A DNA stretch of 64,000 nucleotides, from NCBI RefSeq assembly GCF_033118175.1, contig NC_083694.1, positions 36,975,608-37,039,607 of the forward strand, given 5' to 3'. This DNA is from Dama dama. Its lineage: Eukaryota > Chordata > Mammalia > Artiodactyla > Cervidae. The notes under the pieces were generated by a model that worked only from the letters and a program-made list of their open reading frames with translations, was not told where the DNA came from and did not search any database. A program made the position numbers and the translations under genes. Positions 51,135-63,339 of this stretch are shown here, in pieces (within the stretch, counting starts at the first letter, position 1; each line of letters opens with the position of its first letter).

Positions 51135-52350
51135 CTTAATTGTTTGGGGCTTGATTTTATAGATCTTTTTCTTGTCTTGAATTTCTTGACTATATAATCC
51201 CTTTAACATTTGTTGTAAAGCTGGTTTGGTGGTACTGAATTCTCTTAACTTTTGCTTGTCTGAATAGCTTTTGATTTCTCCATGAATTTTGAATGAGGTC
51301 CTTGCCAGGTATAATAATTCTTGATTGTAGGTTTTTCTCTTTTCACTTTCAGTACTTTAAACCTATCCTGCCATTCCATTCTGGCCTGCAGAGGATCTGC
51401 TTAAACATATGGGGTTTCCCTTGTATGTTACTTGTTGCTTTGCCCTTGCTGCTTTTAATATTCTTTCTTTGTGTTTAGTCTTTGTTAGTTTGGTTAGTAG
51501 GAGAGGGAAATGGCAAGCCACTCCAGTATTCTTGCCTGGAGAATCCTATGGACAGAGGGGCCTGGTGGGCTGCTGTCCACGGGGTCGCACAGAGTCGGAC
51601 ATGACTGAAGCAACTTAGCAGGCGTGCCTGCATTGGAGAAGGCAATGGCAAGCCACTCCAGTATTCTTGCCTGGAGAATCCCAGAGACAGAAGAGCCTGG
51701 TAGGCTGCCGTCTATGGGGACACACAGAGTCGGGCACGACTGAAGCGACTTAGCAGCAGCGGCAGCAGCAGTTTGGTTAGTATGTGTCTTGGCATGTTTC
51801 TCCTTGGGTTTATCCTCTATGGGACTCTTTGCTCCTATTGCACTTATTGACTTTTTCATGTTGGGGAGATTTTCGACTGTAATGTCTTCAAAAATTTTCT
51901 CATATCCTTTCTTTTTCTCTTCTTCTTCTGGGACCCCTATAATTCAAATGTTGGTGTGTTTGATATTGTCCCAGAATTCTCTGAGACTATCCTCAGTTCT
52001 TTTCATTCTTTTTGCTTTATTCTGCTCTTCAGAAGTTATTTTCACCATTTTATTTCCCAATTCACTGTTTCGTTCTTCTGCTTCAGATATTCTGCTATTG
52101 ATTCCTTCTAGAGTATTTTAATTTCATTAATTATGTTGTTTGTCTCTGTATGTTTATTCTTTAATTCTTCTAGGTCTTTATTAATTGATTCTTGCATTTT
52201 CTACATTCTGTTCTTGAGGTTTTTGATCAGTTTTACTATCATTATTCTGAATTCTTTTTTTGGTAATTTGCCTATTTCCTCTTTATTTATTTGGACTTCT
52301 ATGTTTCTAGTTTGTTCCTCCATTTGTGTAGTATTTCTCTCCCTTTTCAT
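51135..52350 (-). pseudogene. L1 ORF1 remnant split by SINE
   Basis: The antisense ORF1 region is recognised by alignment with the intact ORF1 at 32-33 kb: it runs from the ORF2 start junction (near 51130) to the antisense start TTTTCAT near 52343-52350. The 271-bp SINE insertion at 51500-51770 and point changes break the frame. Confidence 0.8.
51500..51770 (+). mobile_element. Bov-A dimer SINE in L1, with AGC tail
   Basis: Two 3'-type units (GGCAAGCCACTCCAGTATTC occurs twice, about 128 bp apart), the second ending in a run of AGC/CGG triplets (51752-51770). A perfect 12-bp duplication GTTTGGTTAGTA at 51488-51499 and 51771-51782 flanks it. Confidence 0.93.
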
Positions 52351-52861
52351 TATTTTTTTTTAATTATTGTCTTTGAGGTCTCCTTTTCCCAGGCTTCAAG
52401 GTTGAATTCTTTTTCTTTTGGTTTCTGCCCTCCTAAGATTGGTCCAGTGGTTTGCGTAAGCTTCGTATAGGGTGAGATTTGTGCTGAGTTTTTTGTTGTT
52501 GTTGTTGTTTGTTTTTCCTCTGATGGGCAAGGCTGAGTGAGGTGGTAACCCTGTCTGCTGATGATTGGGTTAGTATTTTTGTTCTGTTTGTTGTTTAGAT
52601 GACGCATCCTACACAGGCTGCTACTGGTGGTTGGGTGATCCTGTGTCTTATATTCAAGTGGTTTCCTTTGTGTGAGTTCTCACTATTTGATACTCGCTAG
52701 GGTAGGGTCTTGGAGTCAGTGTTCCCACTCCAAAGGCTCAGGGCTCGATCTCTTGTCCTAAAATCCAGAAGTTCAGATGCTCTCAAGTCCTGCTGAAGTT
52801 GGAGCCTGAAGATCAAGTGAAGTCAGCACTCTTTTCCCTTACCTTAAGTTTGTCTCTGGGC

Positions 52862-52917
52862 AAGTGTGTATGCATGTGTTAGTGTGAGTATATGTGTATG
52901 TTTGTGTGTGTGTGTGC
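52862..52917. repeat. GT-rich microsatellite
   Basis: Imperfect GT/AT repeat ending in a pure GT run (about 52901-52915). It separates two L1 fragments. Confidence 0.85.
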
Positions 52918-52924
52918 CTACTTC

Positions 52925-53740
52925 TTGTGTTTTTGATAACAGCCATTCTCACAAGTGTGCGATGATGATACCTCATCATGATTTTGACTTGCATTTCCCT
53001 GATGATTAGTGATGTTGAGCATCTTTTCCTGTACCTGTTGGTCATCTGTATCTCTTCTATGGAAAACGTCTATTCAGTTCGTCTGGCTGTTTTAAAAATC
53101 AGCTTGTTTTGTTGTTGGTTTTGAGTTACATTTGTTCTTTTTAATTTGGATATTAACCCCTTTACCATACATATAATTTGCAAATATTTTCTCCCATTAT
53201 ATATGTTGCCTTTTCATTCTGTTGATGGTTTCCTTTGCACAGCAAATTTTTAGTTTAATGTAATTTTGTTGCCTTTGCATTTGGTATCAAGTCTAAAAAA
53301 TCATCACCAAGACCTGTGTTAAGGAGCTCAATATTTATGTTTTCTTCTAGGAGTTTTATGATTTCAGGTCTTTAATTCAAATTGCTAATCCATTGTGTAT
53401 TTATTTGTGTGTATGGTGTGGGATAGTGGTCTGGTTTTATTCTTTTACATGTGACTGCCTAGTTTCCTCATCAGAATTTATTGAAGGGTCTGTCCTTTCC
53501 CCAGTGTATATTCTTGGTTCCTCTGTTGGAAATTAATTGACCATGCATGTACAGGTTTATTTCTGGGCTTTCTATTCTGTTATATTGATCTATGTGTCTT
53601 TTTTATGTCATTACTATACTATTTTGATTACTCTAGGTTTATGCTATAGTCTGAAATCAGGGAATATGATGCCTTCACCTTTATTCTTCTTCCTCAAGAT
53701 TCCTTTGACTATTCGGGGTCATACTTTTAAACATTTTATT
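52925..53740 (-). mobile_element. Old L1 ORF2 C-terminal fragment
   Basis: Antisense ORF2 end: ATTAGTGATGTTGAGCATCT, ATATTTTCTCCCATTATATA, TTCTTCTAGGAGTTTTATGA, then TTTCTGGGCTTTCTATTCTG. It is more diverged than the L1 next to it. Confidence 0.8.
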
Positions 53741-54185
53741 GCACTCAATTTTTTAACTTACTTTTTAGCAGTTTTACATATTTATTCACAGGTGGCATTG
53801 GTTTATAGAGACATAGCCCAAAGTTTGGTCCTTAAAATACACACTAGGTTTGTGAGAAATTCAAGGAGAAAAGTTTATAAGGTCAGATAAACTTGGGGGA
53901 TTCTACTTAGCATGTTCTTTTCCTGATTCCCAATGTATATTGGCCTATTAATGTTTCTGAGATGTCCTGCATAGAAGAATCTTTCCCTTAAATTTTGGAA
54001 AGACCTATAAACTCTCTGAGATCAGAACTATTTTGAAAAAAAATTTATACTTGTTTTCTAGTTTATCCTGTGGATGTTGGTCAGTTGAAATTTTATGATT
54101 CTTATTTAATAGCCTAGGAATTTGTCTCCAACATTGATACTTATAAATCTACTATCATAAAAGTCTACATGCAAGTGTGTGCATG
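53741..54185. other. Intronic sequence, no feature recognised
   Basis: Unassigned AT-rich intron. Confidence 0.4.
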
Positions 54186-54400
54186 CTAACTCACTTCAGT
54201 AGTGTCCGCTTTTTGAGACCCTATGGACTGTAGTCCACCAGGCTCCTCTGTCCTTGGGATTCTCCAGGAAAGAATAGTAGAGTAGGTTGCCATGCCCTCC
54301 TCCAGGGCATCTTCCCAATCCAGGGATTGAACCCATGTCTCTTGCATCTCTTGCATTGGCAGATGGTTTCTTTACCACTGGTGCTACCTGGGACACCAAA
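54186..54400 (-). mobile_element. Bov-tA SINE
   Basis: Antisense SINE: TCACTTCAGTAGTGTCCGC, CACCAGGCTCCTCTGTCC, GATCGAACC-like core (GGGATTGAACCCATGTC) and the antisense head ACCACTGGTGCTACCTGGGA. A short duplication CTCTTGCAT occurs in the core. Confidence 0.87.
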
Positions 54401-54679
54401 AGTATACTTAAAATGCCTTAAAATAATTCAGTCTGCTCCCTGTTAAAGTGTTAAGTCTCATTCCTGATTTTGACTGTTTTTCTCATCTTTTATTTACTAG
54501 ATATTACAGAGCTGTTTCTTTATTTGATTCATCAAAAAACAAACTGTTAAATTTTACCAATGATAATTTAGTTTTCCATAATTAGTTCCTAACTCTATTA
54601 TATCCTGCATTTTGCTCTGTCTAGTTTTATAATTTCCCAACTTGTTAAATGCTGACAATGTATTTTTGCTTCTTTTTTA

Positions 54680-54835
54680 AAACCATAACTTTGATTATAT
54701 GGACCTTTGTCAGTAAAGTGATGTCTTTGCTTTTTAATAGGCTGCCTAGGTTTGTCATAACTTTCCTTCCAAGGAGCAAACGTCTTTTAGCTTCATGACT
54801 ACAGTCACCATCAGCAGTGATTTTGGAACCCAATG
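54680..54835 (-). mobile_element. BovB LINE fragment
   Basis: Antisense 155-bp piece of the BovB RT region; the minus strand encodes GSKITADGDCSHEAKRR and DITLLTKVH. Both ends are truncated. Confidence 0.87.
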
Positions 54836-56330
54836 TCTTATAAGATAATAAATGGCACAGCCTGGATTTTAATAGGTGTTTATGGTCTTTATCCTACTAC
54901 GCTTTAATTAAACTTACATTAATAAAAGTTTACTGTCCATAATGCAGGTAAAGATTCTGCCAGATTTCTTCCTTACGTCTGAATAATATTACATCTGGAG
55001 ATTTGTGATCAGTTGCTGGCATCTCATTTTCAGAAAATCTATTTAAAATAGAGCAAATTCACAAGAATACAAGAAGGATGCAGTGTTATCTAGAATCCTG
55101 TTCATATGAGAAATGCTTGGAAAAGTGCAAAAGGGTTGGCTTAGGGACTAGAAGACTTGTGGGACACATTATATCTGGTCTCAGATGTTTGAAGAGCTGT
55201 CATCAGCAAGGAGATTAAACTTCACATTTTTAACACTCAAAGACATTCTTATGATGTGAATGAAAGTGGGTTCATGAAATATCAAATATAAGCTCTTGTG
55301 GTCATGTTCTCAACAGTGTAACACTTAAAAGCCTTTTACCTATGTGATATATTTTCTTATGATCATTTTTAACATTGAGATGAATTTTGTTTTTTCAAAC
55401 TGCAAAACACATAGTTAGATTGATTTCATGGTGAAATCATTCAGAAGCTCATATCTGTGTGATTGCAGCTGAAATAGACTAAACAAAACAAAACAAAAAA
55501 ATGCAGTCAGTACAAATTGCTGTGGGTTATCTATATAGCTACAGCATGTGGTGAGACCCTGGAAGCTGCATCCACAAAATTTATGAGACTTCCAGTAAAT
55601 CAGCTCAATTCAGTGTTTTAGACCTGTATCCAACTCTCTTTGGATGTCTAGACACAGCCTAAGATGAGGCTTCAAAAATGGGTAAAAATGAGGCAGCCAA
55701 AGCCACCAGAAGCCTTTGACCCTCTTCTAATGTTTCAACCAGATAATTATTTTCCCTCTCAAGAATTTGGCTGTCCTTAGAAGGAAAAAAAAATCAAAAT
55801 TTTCCATGTGAAGAGCCCCTGAAAGAAAATACTCCGGAGAAAGGTCAGTAAGAATGAGCCAAAGCTGAATTCTTCAGATCTGCTTAGAGAGTGTGGAAAG
55901 TCTCTACTGCTCTTCAGCTGGCCAAGCACTCCCATGGCATTTGTCCAACTTTGCCTTCCCCACACCTTTACATCTTAAAGTAACTCATACTGTGCAGTGG
56001 AAATGCCTCAGATATAAACCTAAGTAGCAACTAAAAGCTATTTTATAGAAATAATTAGAAAATTAAAAGCTGATGAATTTTGATTCCACCAAGATAATCC
56101 ATTACCCTTTCTGCTCTGTAGCAAAGATATGACCTTTCAGATTTTCCAACAATAAACTGTCATACTTGGAAGATATATTTACTTTAAATATACCCCAATT
56201 TAATTAAGTTTTTCATTCTACTTATTGTAGTTTGCCTCTTCAAACTTTTTAAATTTTAGGTTTTCTTTAGAAAGTTAAGAATCCAGTCAAAAATGAAAAA
56301 AGTGGTTTTAAAAATATGCCCAGTCCAATT
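54836..56330. other. Intronic sequence, mostly unique
   Basis: About 1.5 kb without recognised repeat or gene. An A-rich AAAAC repeat lies near 55483-55500. Confidence 0.4.
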
Positions 56331-56419
56331 CATTCCATAGTTCATTTATTCATTGATACATTTGTTCATTCATTGGACTGCTATTTGTTTCACAAAGGCT
56401 GTATGCCAAGGAATGTGGT

Positions 56420-56560
56420 AGGCCCAGGTGGTGCCATCTCTTAGCTATGTGATTTGGGGAAAGTCACCTAATCTCTCTCAGTCTCATTTTGCTTAACTGT
56501 AAAACAGCTTTATGATCAATTTCACAGAGTTGCTATGGATATTAAAGGAGATGGTTTCTC
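56420..56560 (+). mobile_element. MIR SINE
   Basis: MIR core in order: TAGCTATGTGATTTGGGGAA, AGTCACCTAATCTCTCTCAG, TCTCATTTTGCTTAACTGTA and GAGTTGCTATGGATATTAAA. Preceded at 56340-56385 by an ATTCATT-rich stretch. Confidence 0.82.
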
Positions 56561-57584
56561 TTATAAGAGGGTAAAAACTTAGAAGTTTCTCTTTTACCCT
56601 TCTCCATCCATCACTCTACCCAAAAAAAGTCATACATACCAGAGTTGGAAAGTCTCACAAGCACTCGAGTGCAAATGTCAATCAACTATTTGCAAGACTC
56701 ATGGAGTGAACTAGATTGAAATCCTTTGAGTGACTAGTGCATGCTTTACCCTGATTAAGGAAAATTGAGCTACACAGTAAAAAAATAAACAAAAAAAGCC
56801 AGAAATTTCTTCACTTACTCACTGAATCAATGTGAGAAATGTGGAGACTGCCCCAACCAAAAATTCAGATATCCAACTCTACTTTGAGCCAACTCATAAA
56901 ATGAACCCAAGTGAGAATTTACAAATAGAGAAGTCCAGGTGGAAAATGCCTGATGATATATTTATTAAAGTTGAATGTGTAGAGTTCCATTTAAATAATT
57001 GCTTAGTGCAACAAAATTGAATACAAAAGGAAAGAAAGAGAAAAGGAGCCTCAAAGATATGAAAACAATAATTCAGGAATAATTTCTAGGTTTGTATTTC
57101 TAGACAGATTTGCAAATGTCATGAGATATTATGGAAAGTAAAAGCTTCTAAATCCCTTAAGAAACCAAGAATTATGATTTTGTTCCTAAATGTTATATAT
57201 AAAAATGAATTCAAGAATGATTTGGAAAACTTTTTAATATAGTCATATACCTGTAGAACTGAAAACCACTAAAAAAAAGAAAGGAAATAACAAAGGCGAG
57301 AAATAAACATGATTAAAATTTTCCTGATTGTAGAAGGTGATTTTCAAACTGGGATGAAAAATAAAAGCCTACTCTAAGGTTAGCATTTATGACAGATATT
57401 TCTTTTAAAAACTACAACAAATAGATAAAAGCAAAAATATAAAAGAGACAAAGATATGTCAGGCAAATGCAATTTTAAAAAAAGAGAAATTATTACAGTA
57501 ATGTACAAAAAGCATATAATGAAATCAGAACAAAGAACCACCATTTCCATAAATATATAAAAATGCCCAACCTCCTTGACATGC
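56561..57584. other. Intronic sequence, no feature recognised
   Basis: AT-rich intron with A-rich stretches around 56780-56800 and 57270-57300. No supported gene. Confidence 0.4.
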
Positions 57585-57778
57585 TTCATCTCTCAATCTT
57601 GTCTGGCTCTTTGTGACCCCATGAACTGTAGCCTGCCAGGCTCCTCTGTCAATGGGATTCTCCCATTGGCAAGAATACTGGAGTGGGTAGCTATTCCCAT
57701 CTCCAGGGGATCTTCCCTACCCAGGGACTGAACCTGGGTCTCCTGCATTGCAGGCAAACTACCATCTGAGCCATTAGC
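57585..57778 (-). mobile_element. Bov-tA SINE
   Basis: Antisense SINE: GGCTCTTTGTGACCCCATG, GCCAGGCTCCTCTGTC, GGGGATCTTCCCTACCCAGG, GAACCTGGGTCTCCTGCATT, head CATCTGAGCCATTAGCAAAG. Confidence 0.88.
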
Positions 57779-57982
57779 AAAGGTATTAGAACTTTGATGG
57801 AGAATAATTTTTCAATTATAAAATTATTTGCAGAGGTATTCTGAAGATGATAGTCAATATTTTTAAGGGTGTGAGGGTAGTCATTATTCAATAAGTATTT
57901 ACTGAATACTCATGAGCACTAGTCACTTAGTAAGAACTAGGATGATAGTGTAATCAAATCACCCCATCCAAAATGCCTTTCC

Positions 57983-58092
57983 ACCCACTCCAGTACTCTT
58001 GCCTAGAAAATTCCATGGATGGAGGAGCCTGGTGAGCGACAGTCCATGGGGTCGCAAAGAGTCGGACATGACTGAGTGACTTCACTCACTAT
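57983..58092 (+). mobile_element. Bov-tA SINE, 3' part
   Basis: Sense, 5'-truncated: CCCACTCCAGTACTCTTGCC, CCATGGGGTCGCAAAGAGTC, ACATGACTGAGTGACTTCAC. Confidence 0.88.
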
Positions 58093-58099
58093 ATTTGTT

Positions 58100-60750
58100 T
58101 TAATTTAAGAAAATTTATTTTTGTGTGTTTTATAGGCTTTCTCCTAATATGAATGGAGTACTTTTTCCATTTCAAAGTTATTGGGAGTATTGAGAAAAGT
58201 CATTGATTTTTGTAATTTGTCCTGTAGTCAATATTAGTCTTTTAAGTAAGAATCTTATTAATTCTTGTGGTGTTTTGTAAAAACCACTTGAATTTTCCAA
58301 CTCTTCTTAAGTTAATTTTGTTGATTTATATTTTTTAGTATATTATTAATTATCTCTAGGTTCTTAGTTTTGACATAGGATCGCATAAAGTATTTGATTC
58401 TAATTTTCTCAATCTCATATATTTGTGGGTATGTATTCTATCCTTTCTCATTTTTGATCTTGTATTACTTTTGTCTTCTCCCCTAGTTAAGACCATAAAT
58501 TCATTATCTATTACTAAAAGGAAAATACTCATGGATGTTTTTATCCTTTATATTATCTTAATATTTCCTATTTTATTAGTTTTGGCTTTAATCTGTTAAT
58601 TTCCTTTCTTTCTATAGATAAATATTAACATTTTTATCTTTTTTCTCTAAATGATGAGCATATTTAAAGCCATAAATTTTCCAAAGCACAGCCTTTGTTG
58701 TACTTCATTGGTTGGGTATGATGTATCTATATTTTTTAATTGCTTTCTAAATAATTTATAATTTTGTTTTTGTTTCTTCTGTGATACAAAGATTATCTAA
58801 GAATGTGCTTTTTTTTCTTGAGTCTTCTTTTTAGAAATTCATTTTTTCTGTTTTTTTTTGCTTTATGACCAAAAAATGTGATTAACAAAATTTCTATTTT
58901 TTTAAATTTCTTAAAGCTGATATTGCATATATGTACAAATCCAAGTATATGACAGACTTTTGTAAATGATTTGTTGATGATGAAACAGTCTTTATCTTCT
59001 TAAATGATAAAGGAATCTATTAAATTTTCTTCATCAGTTGTATTATTTATTTCTTTCGTGCATTTACTTATCTTTTATCCACTATGTTTAATTTGAAAAA
59101 ACCGTATTAAAAGCTTTCCATATTTATACTTTAATTAATTATATGCAATAGGTATATCAAGTTTATCTTACATTTTTAAGTAACATTTGCTTCATTTAGT
59201 TGTCTACTATGTTACTTGGTGCAAACAGGTTTAAGAGTATTTTCCAGTCTTCATAAATTGTACTTTATATCATTATATAATATTTCTGTTTATCCTGTTC
59301 AGTACTTTGAAATTCTATCTTGCCTATATTAATATTGCTGCTCAATGCAGATTTTTTTCTTTGTTTTCTGTTTGCCTGATATCTCTTTACTTGTTCCTTT
59401 ATTTTTGCAAATAACATAAAATTGGGCTTTATTTTTTTAACCTACATTAACTGTTTAGCTGACAGAATTCAGTTTACTTTTATTAATTTGGTAATCAATA
59501 TACTTGATTTTATTGCTATCATTAAATTTTCTTATTCTGCTGTATCTTTTCTTAATTTTCTATTGATTTTATCAAGAGGCTATTAATTTTCCTTGTATTT
59601 TTTTTTAAATTGGGGAGTTCTACTATAGTTTTTATTTTATTAATATTTAAACTCATCAGTACATAGCCCTATTATTCCATGAGGCAAATTATCAAATATT
59701 TCTCTCTCAAGACACTTTCTTCTCCTACTTCTCTTCTTACCCACTTCTTCCAACAATATGAGAACTCTGGGATCTTTTACTTCTCCACTATTCACCCCTG
59801 CATCCATCAGAGGAGAACTTGGGCATATCTTTATCTCCTTTCACTCTCCCTCAAGTTTTAGACTATTTGAATTTCTGTTGCAGAACTTTTCTACTTTAGG
59901 AGTTTGTATTGAGTCCTTATATTGCAGGTCTTAGATGATCTATCATTCTTTATTTTGATTTGACTCTGAATATGACAAGTTTTTTTGCTCACCAGTGTTT
60001 TCTCTTCTCTTAGTGTTTCTTCACCTTGAACATTCTCTATAGGTTCATTGAGTGTTGTTGTAATCCTAATACTGCTTTAGGATCACCCTCAAGTTTGGGC
60101 ATGTGGTTCTAACCTGGCTGGATGTGGGACTCTGAGTTTGCAGTCCTCTTAAGAATCCTTGAATATTATTTCATTGCTTTCTACCTTTTGAATGCTCAGT
60201 TCAGTGCCAGTCTAATTCTTTTTCCTTTTTAAGCAACTTGGTATTTCTTTATAGAAGACTTTTCTTTATCTCAAAACCCAAGATTCATTTTAGCACATGC
60301 CTGTGTCATATCTTTTCTCACCAATTCTACCTGAAACAGTGTTTTCAATGTACAGATTTCAGTCTTTCTAAAAATCAGGCTAAATTTTCTTTTTAAAAAA
60401 TAGTTTCTGTTTTATAATTATTTTTCTCCTCCTATCTTCCATTTCTTTTTTCGGACCTCCTATTATTTACAGGTTAGTTGGTTCTTTCCTCCACACTTCT
60501 CTTTCTTTATATATTTTTAACTCTCCTACTGAATCTTAAAATCTACTAATTCTATTCTCAAGATCCATCATCCTTTCCTTCAACTTACTCAACATCTTAA
60601 CTTAAAAGTCTTTCTTTCTTAGTCCTATAAGTCTTTTTTAATGCTCTCTTGTACCTCTTCAAATACTTATTATTAGTTTATAACCCCCAACCATTCTCCA
60701 TTGTTGATAGACTGCTCTGGTTGCCTTATTTATTCTTTGTTTCCTCTGGC
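58100..60750 (-). mobile_element. Ancient L1 or L1-like relic
   Basis: AT-rich, heavily diverged antisense L1. Weak but ordered resemblance: RT-side sequence near 58300-58600, the endonuclease block near 58680-58740 (AAATTTTCCAAAGCACAGCC), TTTATGACCAAAAAATGTGA near 58862, and ORF1-like sequence near 60530-60620. Many gaps; boundaries approximate. Confidence 0.55.
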
Positions 60751-61469
60751 TGTTAGACCTCAGTGCATGTCCTTTTATTTTCCTTTGCTCATGGTGGCAC
60801 AGATCCAACTGGTGGATACTTTAAGTGAACTGGTCCCGTGAGTGTGGGGAGGAACAAACATCGAAGTCTTCATGGCCAGAAGTGAGCAATTTATCAGGTT
60901 CCTTTTGAAACACCTGGAGAGAGCTTTTCTTCCTCACTAGATTAGAAAAAACTCAGTCCTTCCCTACTTCCTTACAGAAAAAAAGTCCTTCCATACTTCC
61001 TTACAGCCAGAGGATTGAGAACACTCAGCAGTCCTATGATTATTGAGGGTTCGCTCTACTAAGGGGCTTCTACATGCTAGTCCTTGTCTTAAAGTTCTCC
61101 TGCTATGGTCCCAAAGTTTTTTTTCATCCCAGAGCAAGAAAGTACCACAGCAGTTATCTAGCTCACACCCTCTACCAGACTACCAGTCCTAATGTCTTCT
61201 TGACTTAAGAGGATGTATTTGACCTGAGTTGGAAGTAGAGAGGAAACAAAGCACACTGAAGCCACCATCTTTCTGAATCCTTTGCAAATATAATGATGAG
61301 CATAAATTGATATATTTGATACACTACTTAATACTGCTTATAGGCTGGTTGGGAAGATAGGTGTTATCAAAATTAAATAGAAAAGAGAGAGAAAAAGAAA
61401 CCCACATGTAATACTGAAATCACAGCTCTGATTAGTACTATCAAGGAAAGGTAAATAAAAATATGAAAA
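60751..61469. other. Intronic sequence, no feature recognised
   Basis: Unassigned; may hold the 5' flank of the ancient L1. A small duplication of AAAGTCCTTCC(C/A)TACTTCCTTACAG type occurs near 60955-61005. Confidence 0.4.
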
Positions 61470-62250
61470 ATGTATGAAAGAGGAACGACTCCTGTCGTTC
61501 AGGGAAGTAATGTCTGAAGAAGCCATGGTTAAGCTGAGATACCAAGAAAGAGTAGGAGTTAACTGTGTAGTGAGGGAAGGACAGAGAGCTGCAGACAGAG
61601 ATAGCAGTTTATTCAAAGACTTTAGGGGTAAACATGCCATATTTGAGGAGGTAAATGGTAAGCATGGCAGAAAAAGCAAAGAACAGAGCATGAAAAGAAG
61701 CTAGAGAGGAAGTTCATGGTGGGCTGGACTGTGAAGGGCTTTGTAGGCTATGATAGCAAGTGGTCTTTTCCTAAAAGCAAGTAGTATTGGGGTGTTTTAT
61801 AACTGAGGTAAAAATATCTGATTCACATTTTCAGAAGATAATAAAAATTCCCAGGAGAGAACAAATTTAAAGTGTCCAAGTGATGCTCGGAGACCAGTGA
61901 GGAGGCTATTGAAATAGCCCCAAAGAGAGAGAGTAATAAGATGATAATCACTCTACAGGTTGTACACTTTTAGGTAATAAAATCTAAGGAGGTAAATGAG
62001 AGTGTGGAAGATGTCCACGGTGCCTCCAAATTATAGGCATTATGCTGATGTTGCATGAAATGGGAGCATCAAGTTGGAAACCACCAGTTCAGTTGTTCAC
62101 GTCAAGGTGCCTTTGATATTAAAGTGAAGTCAATGAGCAGTATGAGTCTGGGGCAGCTCTAGACAGGGGATGTAAATATGTAAGTCATCTGGATTAGGTG
62201 TAAACTGAGACTCTTGGGCATGAATGAGAACACCTTGGGAGAGAGAAGAG
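61470..62250 (-). mobile_element. L2 LINE fragment
   Basis: Antisense L2: AGTAGGAGTTAACTGTGTAG, GGACTGTGAAGGGCTTTGTA, GACCAGTGAGGAGGCTATTG and later blocks follow the reverse complement of the consensus. Confidence 0.75.
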
Positions 62251-62354
62251 AAAAGGATTGTTAATCTTGTACCTTGCTAGTATCTGTCTAAATTGAATTA
62301 TATTCTCTGGAAAAATGGCTAGAATTATCTTTATGTATCATTGTCTTGAAAAAT

Positions 62355-62790
62355 GATTCTGTAACTCCATTTATAGGAATCTATCCTCAGAAAATAATGA
62401 TAGTAAGGTAGAAAGACAAAGGCTTATGGATAAAAATATGTAGTAAAGTATTATTTATGATTGCAAATAAAGGAAATTACTTATTGTTAGAAAGTCAAGA
62501 AAATTATCATATATTTATGTTAATGAATATTATACCATTATAATTTGATATTTATGAAGATGTAATAGCATAAGTATATGACCATGATATGCTAGTAAGT
62601 GAAAAGGACACAAAATTGAGAGAACATCAACTGGATGAAAAATGCATAGAAGAAAAGAATATAAAGAAATAAGTTTATCTGTCAATAGTAGAAAATGGAT
62701 GATTGTATCCAGTTTTATACTTTTATCTAGTTTCCAAATTATTCAAGTATTACATCTTGTGTATTATTTTATTATTAGGAAAGGACATAT
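62355..62790 (+). mobile_element. Ancient L1/HAL1-like 3' end
   Basis: Sense orientation: AGGAATCTATCCTCAGAAAA, GTATTATTTATGATTGCAAA, ATGATATGCTAGTAAGTGAA, AAAATGCATAGAAGAAAAG and TTTCCAAATTATTCAAGTAT match the usual order of an ancient L1 3' end. It is the only L1-type piece recognised in the sense direction. Confidence 0.65.
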
Positions 62791-63339
62791 AAAATTATAA
62801 TATTGACCCAGTTATAAATATGAACTTCATAGGCAATTTACTCTGTTAAATACTGGTTAATGTTCTTTCCTTTTCACAATATTGATGAGCATTTCTGATT
62901 TGAATCCAGCATAGAATTTTTAGCTTTTGAGATTATTGCCATAATTCAAAAATTTTATGAGCCATTTAGACTTTTAAATTAACTTTGCAAACTTATATAA
63001 TTACTAGGCAATGGCAAGTCCGTTCCCCTCAGAACAGTCCCCCATCAGCTGGCACTCAGTGAGTCATACTGAGAGCATTTATAGTTCCTTCTCTTTCTGC
63101 TGCTTAGCAGGATGACTCTCAGTTCTTTTTATGAGGGTGTTTTAATTGTATAATACATACATATAGGAGCTTTTTAATTACTTTAAATGCAATAGATTGT
63201 TGTTCTTCATTAATGACTGTTAGATAGCCCTCCACTTGGACTGTCATTTGTATCATCATTGTCTGTAGGGATATGAAATCATATTGATTTTGGTTCAAAA
63301 CTAAAAAGCTTGATTTTTTCTTTTTTTTTTTAACTCCAG
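62791..63339. other. Intronic sequence upstream of the second DNM3 exon
   Basis: Unique-looking intron. The final 30 bases are a T-rich tract and CTCCAG acceptor. Confidence 0.5.

Larger units (their letters stand above)
46925..52860 (-). mobile_element. Second near-full-length L1-BT, decayed
   Basis: About 5.9 kb, antisense. From left to right on +: A/T-rich tail and 3' UTR (ATGAATCAGCCATAGGTATAC), ORF2 in broken segments (47625-51130), ORF1 (about 51135-52350, interrupted by a SINE), and part of the 5' UTR to about 52860. ORF2 has several stops and frameshifts. It is older than the element at 28-35 kb and has no CpG-rich promoter part left. Confidence 0.88.
2995..63339 (+). other. DNM3: 60.3-kb phase-2 intron of DNM3
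   Basis: The intron runs from the GTAAGA donor after 2994 to the TTTAACTCCAG acceptor before 63340. It splits an Arg codon after its second base, inside variable loop 3 of the PH domain. No other host exon was recognised inside it. LINE, SINE, L2 and MIR sequences make up about half by visual estimate. Its length is set largely by transposon insertion. Confidence 0.9.

Noticed and set aside
2995..63339. DNM3OS with miR-199a-2 and miR-214, known from an intron of DNM3 in other mammals
   Set aside because: I looked on the minus strand for the mature miRNA sequences and did not see them, so the cluster is probably in another intron. An exact search would settle it.
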